A program made the position numbers and the translations under genes. This document shows, piece by piece, positions 33,208 to 42,623 of a DNA stretch of 64,000 nt; the stretch's first letter is position 1, and the number at the start of each line of letters is the position of its first letter. This DNA is from an uncultured Draconibacterium sp. (GTDB lineage Bacteria; Bacteroidota; Bacteroidia; Bacteroidales; Prolixibacteraceae). The notes under the pieces are model-generated. The model searched no databases and was not told the origin of the DNA. It saw only the letters and a program-made list of their open reading frames with translations. The DNA lies in assembly GCA_947492175.1 (NCBI GenBank), contig CANLMQ010000030.1, positions 10,247-74,246 of the forward strand. The letters are read 5' to 3'.

Positions 33208-34500
33208 ATGAGTGCCGACAAAGTTCATGAAAAGCTAAAGATATTGTCAGATGCAGCCAAGTACGATGTGTCGTGCGCGTCGAGCGGGAACACCCGGGCC
33301 AATATGGGCAAAGGAATTGGAACTGGTGTGGCCTGCGGAATTTGCCATAGTTTTACCGAGGACGGACGTTGTATAAGCCTGTTTAAGATTTTAATGACCA
33401 ATAATTGTATTTACGATTGTGCCTACTGTGTAAATCGCCGCACAAACGATCGGCCGCGGGCTACTTTTACGCCCCGGGAAATAATCGATCTTACTATCGG
33501 GTTTTATCGTCGTAATTATATTGAAGGATTGTTTTTGAGCTCGGGTGTAATTAAGAATCCCGATTACACCATGGAACGTATGGTGCAGGTGGCTAAAAAA
33601 CTCAGGCGCGAAGAAAACTATAATGGATATATTCATTTAAAAGCTATTCCGGGGGCGAGCAGCGAGTTAATCCACGAAGCAGGTATTTGGGCCGACCGGT
33701 TAAGTGTGAACATGGAAATTCCCACTGAACTCAACCTAAAGAAACTGGCGCCCGAAAAAAACTATCCCGATATTATTTCTCCTATGGGACAAATCCGCAA
33801 CTCAATTTTGCTTAGCAAGGAAGAACGAAAGAAATTCCGAAAAGCACCTCGTTTTGCCCCGGCCGGACAAAGTACGCAACTTATTGTCGGGGCTTCGCCC
33901 GAAACCGACCGCCAGATTATTCTACTTTCGTCGGGATTGTACAAAAAGCAAAAGTTAAAACGTGTTTATTTTTCGGGTTACCTGCCTGTGAATAGTTACG
34001 ACCAGCGCTTGCCAGCCATTAATCGTCCGCCATTAGTGCGCGAAAACCGATTGTATCAAAGCGATTGGCTGATGCGATTCTATCATTTTAAAGCCGAAGA
34101 AATTTTATCGGAGGACCAACCGTTTCTGGATTTAGATGTAGACCCAAAACTGGGATTTGCCTTGCGAAATATGCACTTGTTTCCGGTGGATATTAATCGG
34201 GCTGATTACGAAATGATACTACGAATTCCGGGGGTGGGAGTGCAGTCGGCTCAAAAGATTATTCTGGCACGCAAACACAGGCGTCTTAATTCGCTTCATT
34301 TAAAAAAAATAGGAGTTGTAATGAAGCGTGCCAAATATTTTATAACCTGTAATGAGTTGCAGGCTCACAAACAGGATTGGGAGCCGCAACGATTAAAACA
34401 TAAAATGTTATGCGAAATGGATTCGAAATACAAAAAGTCGCTGGACACGCAGCTTAAACTATTTACAGATTTTAAACAGGTATTGCCGCCACTGCATTGA
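33208..34500 (+). CDS. Putative DNA modification/repair radical SAM protein
   Basis: A 430-residue radical SAM protein. The N-terminus has the extra cysteines SCASSG and GVACGICH, then the radical SAM motif CIYDCAYC (CxxxCxxC, about residues 72-79). Near the C-terminus a helix-hairpin-helix (RIPGVGVQSAQKI, about 335-350) suggests DNA binding. This matches the family annotated as putative DNA modification/repair radical SAM protein, related distantly to spore photoproduct lyase. It always occurs with the protein encoded next. It is divergent from the S24 repressor. Confidence 0.88.
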   Translation: MSADKVHEKLKILSDAAKYDVSCASSGNTRANMGKGIGTGVACGICHSFTEDGRCISLFKILMTNNCIYDCAYCVNRRTNDRPRATFTPREIIDLTIGFYRRNYIEGLFLSSGVIKNPDYTMERMVQVAKKLRREENYNGYIHLKAIPGASSELIHEAGIWADRLSVNMEIPTELNLKKLAPEKNYPDIISPMGQIRNSILLSKEERKKFRKAPRFAPAGQSTQLIVGASPETDRQIILLSSGLYKKQKLKRVYFSGYLPVNSYDQRLPAINRPPLVRENRLYQSDWLMRFYHFKAEEILSEDQPFLDLDVDPKLGFALRNMHLFPVDINRADYEMILRIPGVGVQSAQKIILARKHRRLNSLHLKKIGVVMKRAKYFITCNELQAHKQDWEPQRLKHKMLCEMDSKYKKSLDTQLKLFTDFKQVLPPLH

Positions 34501-34575
34501 AATTCAGAGTTCAAAGTTTGACGTGAAATGCAAGATCAGAATTTGGTCAACGTTATTTAGGCATCAACATCCAGT

Positions 34576-35346
34576 ATGAAAATTTATACCTACGATAATA
34601 CATTTGAAGGGCTGCTAACCTGTATTTTCGATTGTTACAGCCGCAAGGATTTTCCGGTTGATATTTGTCCGCGAACCGGCGGGCAGCGCTATTTGTTTGT
34701 TGATAAAATTGATATTAAAACCGACTCCGGGAAATCAGAACGGGTATGGAAAGGAATTCAGAAACAACTTTCGGGGAGAAACAAACAACTGCTGTTTTAT
34801 GCTTTTTTGTCGGAAGAACCGGGAATTGAAATGAAAATTTACCGTTTTCTGCGTCGCTTGTTTAGCGGACATTTGAGCCTGGAAACCGATTTTGGCGATT
34901 CGGATGTGTTGTACCTTACGCAAACCTCACAAAAAGTAAAAAAAGAAGCCATGCGCATGTTGCAGTTTGTACGATTTCAGCGTACCAAAGATCGCTTGTT
35001 CTTTTGTGGTGTTGAACCAAAATACGATATAATTCCGCTAATAATTGAGCACTATAAAAAACGATTTGCTGATCAGAAATGGTTACTGTACGATCTGAAA
35101 CGCAATTACGGTATCTTTTATGATAAAGAAAAAGTTGAGGAAGTAGTTATCACACAAAAACAATTTAATACACTAAATGGGAAAGTTGACAAGGCTCTTC
35201 TGGATGAAAGCGAAGATTTTTATCAGAAACTTTGGCGCTCGTATTTTAAACATATCACAATTCAGGAGCGAAAGAATCTAAAGCTACAACGGCAGCATAT
35301 GCCTCGGCGGTTTTGGAAATATTTGCCCGAGAAGCAAGCAGAATAG
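34576..35346 (+). CDS. TIGR03915-type putative DNA repair protein (DUF4130)
   Basis: A 256-residue partner of the upstream radical SAM protein. The opening YDNTFEGLLTCIFDCY is the family signature; later RMLQFVRFQ, LFFCGVEPKYDIIPLI and the C-terminal HMPRRFWKYLPEK fit as well. The second half resembles a uracil-DNA-glycosylase-like/DUF4130 region with unknown activity. It is 75 bases downstream of its partner on the same strand, without a terminator, so it is one operon. Confidence 0.88.
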   Translation: MKIYTYDNTFEGLLTCIFDCYSRKDFPVDICPRTGGQRYLFVDKIDIKTDSGKSERVWKGIQKQLSGRNKQLLFYAFLSEEPGIEMKIYRFLRRLFSGHLSLETDFGDSDVLYLTQTSQKVKKEAMRMLQFVRFQRTKDRLFFCGVEPKYDIIPLIIEHYKKRFADQKWLLYDLKRNYGIFYDKEKVEEVVITQKQFNTLNGKVDKALLDESEDFYQKLWRSYFKHITIQERKNLKLQRQHMPRRFWKYLPEKQAE

Positions 35347-35381
35347 GTAGTGTTCAGAAATCAGTCTTAATTTGTAGTTAG

Positions 35382-35422
35382 CCGGATCTTCAAAGATTAC
35401 TAACCCTGAAGATCCGACTTTT
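35382..35422 (+). terminator. Terminator after the repair operon
   Basis: CGGATCTTC (35383-35391) and GAAGATCCG (35408-35416) form a stem followed by ACTTTTAT. A second inverted repeat, AACCTGAGT/ACTCAGGTT at 35431-35464, lies between it and the end of the convergent permease gene. Confidence 0.7.
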
Positions 35423-35479
35423 ATATAAATAACCTGAGTTTGAAGTAAAATTTTGACTCAGGTTAATATATTTCTACCG

Positions 35480-36682
35480 TTATTCTTCTTTTTTGGTTCT
35501 TGGCAGAACGAGGTTCAAAATAATACCAACGGTTGCAGCCAGACCGATTCCGGCAAGCGAGAAGGTGCCGTACTGAATAACTGCACCACCAATACCAACG
35601 GTAAGTACAATTGATACAATTACCTGGTTGCGGGTTTCGCTCATGTTGGTTCTTGAATCAACCAGAGTTTTAATCCCGATAGAAGCAATCATTCCAAACA
35701 ATAGTAGCATTATTCCACCTAAAACCGATTGAGGAATGGTTTTTAGGAAACCGCTGATTTTTCCTACAAAAGCAAATACAATGGCAGTAATTGCCGAAAT
35801 GCGTAACACAAACGGGTTGGTAATTTTTGTTAGTGTGATCGCTCCGGTTACTTCAGAGTAGGTTGTGTTAGGCACACCACCAAAAAAGCCTGCCAAACCA
35901 GTGGCAATACCATCGCCAAGCAAAGTTCGGTGCAATCCTGGTTTTTCGATAAAATTCTTTTCGCAAACACCTCCAATGGCATACATGTCACCCACGTGCT
36001 CGATAATTGGGGCAATAGCCACCGGTATCATATATAAAATGGCTTGCCAGCTAAATTGAGGGGTAGTAAATTTAGGCAGTCCTATCCATGCTGCTTCTTT
36101 TATTGGAGTGTAATCAATCTTGCCCAGTATTGCCGAAAGGATATAACCCACAATAATGGCGATAAAGATTGGAATTAGTTTAATCATTTTTTTGCCGAAG
36201 ATTACTACTGAAACAGCTGTAACCAGCGAAATAATGGCAATTGTCCAGTCGGTTTTAGCCATATCTACGGCTACCGATGCCAACGATAATCCTATTAATA
36301 AAATAATAGGACCAACAACCACGGCCGGAAACAGGCGTTCAACAAATGATAGTCCGCGAGCTTTTACTAAAGCCGAAACTACACCGTAAACCAGTCCTAC
36401 TGCAATTATACCTGAAAGTGTTCCGGGCCATCCGTAAAGTTTGGTAGCCTCAATAATAGGCGCAATAAATGCAAAGCTACTTCCTAAAAATACGGGGACC
36501 TGGCCTTTGGTTACCAGGTGAAAAAGCAATGTGCCAATACCTGCTGTAAAAAGCGCTACGGCCGGATCGATACCTACCAGCAGCGGAACTAGCACGGTTG
36601 CTCCAAATGCTACAAATAGAAACTGTACACCTAAAATGGTGTTTTTAAAGGTTAACTGTTCTTGTAAGGTTTTACCACTCAT
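35480..36682 (-). CDS. uraA: NCS2 family uracil permease
   Basis: A 400-residue integral membrane protein with about 12-14 helices. Signatures of the uracil/xanthine permease family are LGVQFLFVAFGATVLVPLLVG, FLGSSFAFIAPI, AIAPIIEHVGDMYAIGG (with the substrate-binding Glu/His) and GGVPNTTYSEVTGAITLT. The NTTY and IEHVGD motifs favour uracil over xanthine. It is a single gene, preceded by the terminator of the upstream DUF1080 gene. Confidence 0.88.
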   Translation of the reverse strand: MSGKTLQEQLTFKNTILGVQFLFVAFGATVLVPLLVGIDPAVALFTAGIGTLLFHLVTKGQVPVFLGSSFAFIAPIIEATKLYGWPGTLSGIIAVGLVYGVVSALVKARGLSFVERLFPAVVVGPIILLIGLSLASVAVDMAKTDWTIAIISLVTAVSVVIFGKKMIKLIPIFIAIIVGYILSAILGKIDYTPIKEAAWIGLPKFTTPQFSWQAILYMIPVAIAPIIEHVGDMYAIGGVCEKNFIEKPGLHRTLLGDGIATGLAGFFGGVPNTTYSEVTGAITLTKITNPFVLRISAITAIVFAFVGKISGFLKTIPQSVLGGIMLLLFGMIASIGIKTLVDSRTNMSETRNQVIVSIVLTVGIGGAVIQYGTFSLAGIGLAATVGIILNLVLPRTKKEE

Positions 36683-36709
36683 TTTTTTTTGTTTGATTTT
36701 GATTTTTGT

Positions 36710-36744
36710 GCAAAAATATACCCATTTCGTTAGAAATGGGTATA
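36710..36744 (-). terminator. Terminator of the DUF1080 gene
   Basis: TATACCCATTTC and GAAATGGGTATA form a 12-base stem with loop of four (36717-36744). On the minus strand the stem is followed by TTTTTG. It is 13 bases after the DUF1080 stop and just upstream of the permease gene. Confidence 0.75.
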
Positions 36745-36756
36745 ATCTATTTTTTA

Positions 36757-37554
36757 TTAAAGAATATTTTCCGGAATCTCTTTGATTGGTTTTATTTTAA
36801 TCGTTCGAATAAACAATTCTCCGCCTTCCGATTGAAATTGGATTTTCCCTTTTGAAAGAGGTTCTGTTTTTCCTTCACCAAGGTATTTTCCTGAGTTGTA
36901 ATTGATCATGTTTACATTTCCATTAACTACATGAACTGATGTTGTTCCCACACAATAGAGTTCAATAGTATTCCATTCTCCAACAGGATTTTCATAATCT
37001 CCGTCTTTTGCAACTATTCGGGTTTCAGTGTCAGGTATCGAAGCTGTTTTTTCGGCCCCTTTTACATAATTGTATTTTCCCTCGCTGTTTTTTTTCATCG
37101 GAATTTCGCAATACGATTTTCCCATCCGGTACGAGTCGCCAATATTTCCGGTCCAGAGTTGCAGCTCGTGCGAACTCATCCAAACGCCAAGTCCGGCCCC
37201 AAAGTCTCCATAACTATGGTATAAGAGTCCCGAGTTTCTTGTTGCAAATACTTCATCGCCCCATTTAAACTCTACCATTAAATGATAGTTTTCGAATTCA
37301 TCGAGTGTGGCTAACGAAGCATTTATTTCACCTGAGATTCGAATTGCTTTCTCTTCATCAAGATCGACTACTGAAAAGAGATTTAGCGGATCTTTATTTA
37401 ATCCAATTGGGTCGGCCCCTTCCTCAGTTGGGCCAACATAGGTTTGCCAGCCATCAAGATTTTCGCCGTTAAAGAGTGGTTGCCAGGGTTTTTCACAAGA
37501 GTTGAAAAGAATTGCGATAAGCGCAGGCAGGAAAAGGAATAGAGATTTTTTCAT
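36757..37554 (-). CDS. DUF1080 (3-keto-disaccharide hydrolase-like) lipoprotein
   Basis: A 265-residue protein with lipobox LFNSC (Cys20). It has the DUF1080 concanavalin-like fold: PLFNGENLDGWQTYVG, MVEFKWGDEVFATRNSGLLYH, SSHELQLWTGNIGD and the closing IQFQSEGGELFIRTIKI. Members of this family hydrolyse or bind 3-keto-glycosides made by Gfo/Idh oxidoreductases, two of which lie at 18.8-22.8 kb. It is transcribed alone. Confidence 0.88.
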   Translation of the reverse strand: MKKSLFLFLPALIAILFNSCEKPWQPLFNGENLDGWQTYVGPTEEGADPIGLNKDPLNLFSVVDLDEEKAIRISGEINASLATLDEFENYHLMVEFKWGDEVFATRNSGLLYHSYGDFGAGLGVWMSSHELQLWTGNIGDSYRMGKSYCEIPMKKNSEGKYNYVKGAEKTASIPDTETRIVAKDGDYENPVGEWNTIELYCVGTTSVHVVNGNVNMINYNSGKYLGEGKTEPLSKGKIQFQSEGGELFIRTIKIKPIKEIPENIL

Positions 37555-37585
37555 AGTATATTAGTTTAGATGAATATAGGCATAA

Positions 37586-37616
37586 AAAAACTGCTCTATA
37601 AATATAGAACAGTTTC
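37586..37616 (-). terminator. Terminator of the small HTH gene
   Basis: On the minus strand AAACTGTTCTATA and TATAGAGCAGTTT form a stem followed by T7, about 30 bases after the stop of the gene at 37648-37902. Confidence 0.75.
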
Positions 37617-37647
37617 TTAAAATATTTTTATCAACTGTTGTTTTTTG

Positions 37648-37902
37648 TTAAACTGCTTCTGCTTGAATTAGTTCTTTTGCTCTGTCTAGAATTGCCGTAT
37701 CATCTAAGAGAACAATCCCGCCTTGTGGCCCCGGTTCCATGTGTATTCCTACTGCTTTACCCCTCGTATAATTCGCGCCTCCAAAGTAATTCCTGACGGT
37801 TTCTACTGATACTTCAAACTCTTGCGCCATTTTTCTGATTGCACCGTCAGGCAGGCTGTCTTTGATTTTTCGCAGCTCGTTAAATGTTATTTTTTTTTCC
37901 AT
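37648..37902 (-). CDS. Small helix-turn-helix DNA-binding protein
   Basis: An 84-residue basic protein. Residues about 18-45 (GAIRKMAQEFEVSVETVRNYF) form a helix-turn-helix. A glycine-rich middle (MEPGPQGGIVLLDDTAILDRA) follows, typical of a family of short DNA-binding proteins found across Bacteroidota. Targets are unknown. It is a single gene ending in a strong terminator, facing a gene-poor region upstream. Confidence 0.75.
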   Translation of the reverse strand: MEKKITFNELRKIKDSLPDGAIRKMAQEFEVSVETVRNYFGGANYTRGKAVGIHMEPGPQGGIVLLDDTAILDRAKELIQAEAV

Positions 37903-38231
37903 ATTGCTGTAGTATTATTTTGATTAATAAATATGGTTATTTAAAAGAACGTTATCTCGTCTACGTAAAAATAGAATTAATAATTTAATAATAAAAGCTT
38001 GAATAACAGGTATTGGTTAATCTTTATGACAAGAAGTTATTCTCTGTAAAATAAAAATATTTAATGGTTTTGTAATATTCATTAATACAGGTAATTATGT
38101 GTTTGGGTGTGTTGTGGCGCAATAATTGATTAACAGATTTATTAACATTTTTTAAGTCATTTATTGGCTCTTTTTTTACTGAATTGTATAATAATTTATA
38201 TTGAATTAAAAAAATCGGCGATTTTAGGTTA
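37903..38231. other. AT-rich intergenic region
   Basis: No convincing gene here. A 107-codon minus-strand open frame (38024-38347) is rich in Asn, Lys and Leu and overlaps the inverted-repeat element to its right, so I do not call it. I see no further structure. Confidence 0.5.
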
Positions 38232-38400
38232 AATAATACCAATTTCGTTTCAATATGAGCCTTAAATAATTTTAGAATATTTGGATTTAGGCAAGGCATA
38301 GAAATGAAGCATAGCCTAAGTTCTGTTGAATTTATGTAACGCTGCATAAATTCAAAGAAATGGAATTATAAGGCTCAGTTTGGGATAATATTGGTTTAAT
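38232..38400. mobile_element. MITE-like structured element
   Basis: A 169-bp AT-rich element with imperfect terminal inverted repeats. The left end reads ACCAAT..ATGAGCCTTAAATAA (about 38238-38269) and the right end, read backward, ACCAATA..CTGAGCCTTATAA (about 38364-38396). Inside are a stem TTAGGC/GCCTAA (38287-38319) and a perfect hairpin GAATTTATG/CATAAATTC (38328-38353). There is no coding capacity. It sits just downstream of the nagZ-like fusion gene. Confidence 0.5.
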
Positions 38401-38415
38401 GTTCTGCTTACATGC

Positions 38416-41355
38416 TTATTTCTCAAAACTATCGTAAATGGCCTGGTGTATTGCAGTCCTTATGTTAAGCTGGTAAAGTTTTGGATTATTTCGCGTGGGG
38501 TAAACACGGTTCGACATGAAAATATAAAGCAGCTTATTTTCGGGGTCGGCCCAGGCAAAGGTTCCTGTATATCCGCTGTGTCCAAAACTGCTTTTGCTTG
38601 TTGATACAGCCGGGTAGGCATCTTTTAGTTCATTTTTATCGTTATCAATCAAGGGTTTGTCAAAGCCCAAACCGCGACGGTTTTCATTTTCCGGATACTG
38701 AATGCGTGTAAACTCGTTTACTGTATTCTCTGAAATGTATCTTCTCCCTCCGAAATAACCTTTTTGTAAATACATTTGAAATAGTTTTGCCAGATCGTTT
38801 GTAGTTCCGAAAAGACCTGCATTTCCTGATATGCCACCCATCATAGAAGCTCCTTCGTCGTGTACAAATCCTCGTAGTTTTTCCATCCTGAAAAAGTCAT
38901 CGCTTTCGGTTGGAATAATGCGTTGAAGCGGGAAGTGTTTGTAGGGATTGAAAGTAATTGTATATGCACCAAGGGGCTTGTAAAAAGTTTCTTTAATGTA
39001 GTTCTCGTAGGGGCGGCCGGTCATGTTTTCAATCATATCGGGATAAATATAAAAGCTGAGTCCCGAATATAAATACTTATGGCGTTTTTCAAGCTCAGAA
39101 GTTCTGATTGTGTCGAACATTTCTTTTCTGAAATCTTCATTCATATACATTTTTTCTGAAACGCGTACGCAAAACTTATCGCTGGGGTGATCGCTAAATA
39201 CATGTTTGTCGAGATTTCCTTCCTCGTCGAGCGTGGTTGTCCAAAATGCGATCCATGAAGCTAAACGTGCCTGGTGTGCCAGTATTTCTCTGAAATTAAG
39301 ATTTTCTTTGTTGGTTCCTTTGAAATCGGGCCAGTAATCGCTGAATTTGGCATCAATATCAATTTTCTTTTTATCTACCATTTCCATTAAAGCGGGTAGC
39401 GGACCGGTAACTTTTGTTACCGAAGCCCAGTCATAAATATTTTCTTTATTTACAGATTGTACACTGTCATAAGTATGGTATCCGTAACATTTGTGAAATA
39501 CAACCTGCCCGTCTTTTGCAACCAAAACCTGGCAGCCGGGATATGCTTTTTCGGCAATACCGAGTTCGGCTATCGAATCAATTTGTGCATGTAGGTTTTC
39601 AGAGTTAATTCCAGCTTCTTCTGGGATTGTGTACGACAGACAGCTGTTCTTTTCTACTTGAAGGCCGTCGTTAACTTTAAAACGTTTGTCAATGGTAACA
39701 GGTAGTTTACCGTTGGCAGTAAAGGCTCCAAAAACAAGCTGAGCTGCCAGTTCCTGGTTAAGCTGATTGTTTTGATGAGCCAAAATAAGCGCTTTTGAAT
39801 GATGAATATTTTCAAAATGTTTTAAGGCGTAAGCATTTCCAAAAAACACAAATATTGACTTGTTTGATTCAACCAGCTCGGTAACTGCTTTTCGCTGAAT
39901 TTCTGTGGTTCCGTATTTTTTCGATCCATATTTATGAATTCCGTCAATTCCTGCAATAATCAGAGAGTAGTTTTCCAGCTTCTGGCGGAGGTTTGCCCAG
40001 TCTTTTTCGCTTGCATCTTTTGAAAGCGTAAAATGGGCGACTTCAGTATATTTTTCCAGCATTTTCTGAAAGGCAGAAGTCTGATTACTTCCTATCATTA
40101 CTGTAGCAATCTTCTCTTTTTCGAGATTCTGCACAGGAAGGGCATCGTTGTTGGTTAAAACAGTGAAAGAGCCTTTAATTAATTTCCTGTTGGTTACTTC
40201 GAAATAGGGCGAATTCAAACGAGCTGTTAAATTCTTTAGATTGGCCGGTTTGTATTCGTTTAAGCCTGCCCAGCGTTTAAGCGCTAAAATTGTGCGGCAT
40301 TTTTCATCGATTTCTTTTTCGGAAATTTGGTTTTTCGAGATGGCCACTTTTATCCTGTTAATTGCTTTCTCAAGATCCGGAACAAATTCAACCATGTCGT
40401 TTCCTGCTTTGATTGCCTCAAATTCTGCTTCTCCCGACTCGGTCTGAACACCTTTCATGGTAATGGCATCAGTAACAACAAAACCTTTAAATCCAATTTC
40501 GGTTCTTAAATAGTCGTTAATAACTTTCTTTGAAAGTGAAGAGGGTTTTCCCGAATTGTCAAGCGAAGGAACATTTAGATGTGCCGACATAATGCCGGAA
40601 ATTCCTTTTTCTGCAAGATAGCGGAATGGGTAACTTTCAATAGTATCAATTTTTTTTTTCGAATGCTCGATGAGGGGCAGTGTTTTATGCGAATCGGTGT
40701 GGGTATCTCCGTGTCCGGGAAAGTGTTTAGCCACCGGAATTACTCCTGCGTCCTGCATTCCTTTGGCAACCATCCACGACTTTTGAGCTACATTTTTTTT
40801 GTCCTCGCCAAACGAACGGAAATTGATGACAGGATTTTTGGGATTGGTATTAATATCAGCTACCGGGGCAAAATTCATATGGATACCAAGCAGTTTAAGT
40901 TGATAGGCATAATCGCGTCCCATCTGGTAAATAAAGGTGGTGTCGGTAATGGCTCCAATACTTTGTGCGTAAGGATAAACAATGGTGCTATCAATACGCA
41001 TGGCCGGTCCCCATTCTCCGTCAATTGCAACTAGAAGCGGTGTTTCTGCTGCTTCTTGAAATTCATTAATCCATGAAGCTGTTTTTACCGGAGTGCCCTG
41101 CATGACAATAATTCCACCAGGTTTGTAGCTTCTTATTTTTTTTAGGATTGCATTCTTGCTGCCTTCGTTTTGTTTAGGATAAACCGTAATCATCATTAAC
41201 TGGGCAATTTTTTCTTCAAGTGTAAGTTGTTCTAATTGTTGATTTACCCATTTATCATTTTTGAACTTATAAAATGGGGGCTCAGTGGCATTTAGTCTTA
41301 ATGTGGCGATTGTTAAAATGCAGAGAATCAGCAATGTATTTTTGATAACTTCCAT
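38416..41355 (-). CDS. GH3 beta-N-acetylhexosaminidase (NagZ) / class C serine hydrolase fusion
   Basis: A 979-residue exported fusion (signal peptide about 1-23). Residues about 30-370 are a NagZ-type GH3 domain with the diagnostic KHFPGHGDTHTDSH loop carrying the His/Asp catalytic dyad, and FVVTDAITMKG with the nucleophile Asp. A middle GH3 C-terminal domain follows (about 400-570). The last 400 residues are a beta-lactamase/esterase-type serine hydrolase with SVTK and GHSGYTGT, while the middle motif is YSG rather than YSN. It should clip GlcNAc from peptidoglycan fragments and act on the peptide or an ester. It is divergent from namZ. Confidence 0.92.
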   Translation of the reverse strand: MEVIKNTLLILCILTIATLRLNATEPPFYKFKNDKWVNQQLEQLTLEEKIAQLMMITVYPKQNEGSKNAILKKIRSYKPGGIIVMQGTPVKTASWINEFQEAAETPLLVAIDGEWGPAMRIDSTIVYPYAQSIGAITDTTFIYQMGRDYAYQLKLLGIHMNFAPVADINTNPKNPVINFRSFGEDKKNVAQKSWMVAKGMQDAGVIPVAKHFPGHGDTHTDSHKTLPLIEHSKKKIDTIESYPFRYLAEKGISGIMSAHLNVPSLDNSGKPSSLSKKVINDYLRTEIGFKGFVVTDAITMKGVQTESGEAEFEAIKAGNDMVEFVPDLEKAINRIKVAISKNQISEKEIDEKCRTILALKRWAGLNEYKPANLKNLTARLNSPYFEVTNRKLIKGSFTVLTNNDALPVQNLEKEKIATVMIGSNQTSAFQKMLEKYTEVAHFTLSKDASEKDWANLRQKLENYSLIIAGIDGIHKYGSKKYGTTEIQRKAVTELVESNKSIFVFFGNAYALKHFENIHHSKALILAHQNNQLNQELAAQLVFGAFTANGKLPVTIDKRFKVNDGLQVEKNSCLSYTIPEEAGINSENLHAQIDSIAELGIAEKAYPGCQVLVAKDGQVVFHKCYGYHTYDSVQSVNKENIYDWASVTKVTGPLPALMEMVDKKKIDIDAKFSDYWPDFKGTNKENLNFREILAHQARLASWIAFWTTTLDEEGNLDKHVFSDHPSDKFCVRVSEKMYMNEDFRKEMFDTIRTSELEKRHKYLYSGLSFYIYPDMIENMTGRPYENYIKETFYKPLGAYTITFNPYKHFPLQRIIPTESDDFFRMEKLRGFVHDEGASMMGGISGNAGLFGTTNDLAKLFQMYLQKGYFGGRRYISENTVNEFTRIQYPENENRRGLGFDKPLIDNDKNELKDAYPAVSTSKSSFGHSGYTGTFAWADPENKLLYIFMSNRVYPTRNNPKLYQLNIRTAIHQAIYDSFEK

Positions 41356-41389
41356 CTTTTAAATAATTTGTAATATTAATTGCAGTAAA

Positions 41390-41422
41390 TTTGTAATACC
41401 AAAATCAAAATATGTAACTTTG
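41390..41422 (+). promoter_or_regulatory. Bacteroidota-type promoter of namZ
   Basis: TTTG at 41390-41393 and TAACTTTG at 41415-41422 are 21 bases apart, an exact match to the consensus. The predicted transcript start is about 20 bases before the ATG at 41450. Confidence 0.75.
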
Positions 41423-41449
41423 TTGAAGCAAATGTAGTGAATTTAATTT

Positions 41450-42616
41450 ATGTATAGGAATATTGGATTTGTATTACTTATTATTTTTTCGTTGCTGCAG
41501 TCCTGTACTGCCAAAGATATAAAAGTAGGTGCGGAACAGCCCGGGTTATACTTACCTTCTTTAAAAAATAAAAAAGTTGGTTTGGTAGTAAATAACACTT
41601 CTTTGGTTCAGGGAGTACATCTGGTTGATTATCTTCTTGAAAACGAAGTGAAGTTAGCAAAAATATTTGCGCCGGAACATGGTTTTAGAGGCGATGTTTC
41701 TGCAGGAGGCGAAATTACAGATGGGGTAGACACAAAAACGGGTTTACCGGTGTTGTCGCTTTACGGTAAAAACAAAAAACCTACAAAAGAACATTTAAGC
41801 GGACTTGATGTAGTTGTTTTTGATATCCAGGATGTGGGGTGTAGGTTTTATACATACATTTCTACATTGCATCTGGTGATGGAAGCCTGTGCCGAAAATA
41901 ATGTACCTCTCATAGTGCTGGACCGTCCGAATCCTAATGGTGATTATGTTGCCGGACCGATTCGGAAACCCGGATTTGAATCGTTTGTAGGAATGGATCC
42001 AATTCCGATTGTGCATGGTTGTACGGTTGGTGAACTTGCCAATATGATAAACGGAGAAGGGTGGCATAAAGCAAATCAAAAATGTGAGTTGACAGTAGTT
42101 CCGGTTAAAAATTATGACCATAATATGCGTTACTCGTTACCAGAGCGACCATCGCCAAATTTACCCAATGACCTGGCAATTCGTTTGTATCCGTCGTTGT
42201 GTTTTTTTGAAGCAACAAGTGTAAGTGTAGGCCGTGGTACTGATTATCCGTTTCAGGTTTTGGGAGGATTGCAGGAAGACTTGGGTGATTATGAATTTAC
42301 GCCCAGGAGTATTCCGGGAGTTGCTTTAAATCCTCTTAATAAAGATCAAAAATGTTATGGTGTTGATTTACATTTATTGAATGAGGCGCCAAAATTCACG
42401 TTAAAATACTTTCTTGATTTTTATAACAAATACGAGAACAAAGAAGACTTTTTAACCCGCGAACGCTGGCTAAATCTGCTTGCCGGAACCGATGATTTGA
42501 TAAAACAAATACGTTTGGGAAAATCTGAGGTAGAAATTCTTGAAAGCTGGCAACCCGAATTGGACAAATTTAAAGAGCTTCGAAAAAAATATTTATTATA
42601 CCCCGATTTTGAATAA
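41450..42616 (+). CDS. namZ: Exo-beta-N-acetylmuramidase NamZ (DUF1343, GH171)
   Basis: A 388-residue exported protein with a lipobox-like LLQSC near residue 19. DUF1343 motifs are KKVGLVVNNTS, FAPEHGFRGD (with the proposed catalytic Glu), DIQDVGCRFYTYIST, LDRPNPNGD and GRGTDYPFQVLG. NamZ removes N-acetylmuramic acid from the non-reducing end of peptidoglycan chains. It faces the NagZ fusion, which would remove the alternating GlcNAc, and precedes a transporter by 7 bases, forming a recycling unit. Confidence 0.93.
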   Translation: MYRNIGFVLLIIFSLLQSCTAKDIKVGAEQPGLYLPSLKNKKVGLVVNNTSLVQGVHLVDYLLENEVKLAKIFAPEHGFRGDVSAGGEITDGVDTKTGLPVLSLYGKNKKPTKEHLSGLDVVVFDIQDVGCRFYTYISTLHLVMEACAENNVPLIVLDRPNPNGDYVAGPIRKPGFESFVGMDPIPIVHGCTVGELANMINGEGWHKANQKCELTVVPVKNYDHNMRYSLPERPSPNLPNDLAIRLYPSLCFFEATSVSVGRGTDYPFQVLGGLQEDLGDYEFTPRSIPGVALNPLNKDQKCYGVDLHLLNEAPKFTLKYFLDFYNKYENKEDFLTRERWLNLLAGTDDLIKQIRLGKSEVEILESWQPELDKFKELRKKYLLYPDFE

Positions 42617-42623
42617 TTAGCAT

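Noticed and set aside
38024..38347. 107-codon minus-strand open frame
   Set aside because: Low-complexity composition, no start context, and it overlaps the inverted-repeat element.
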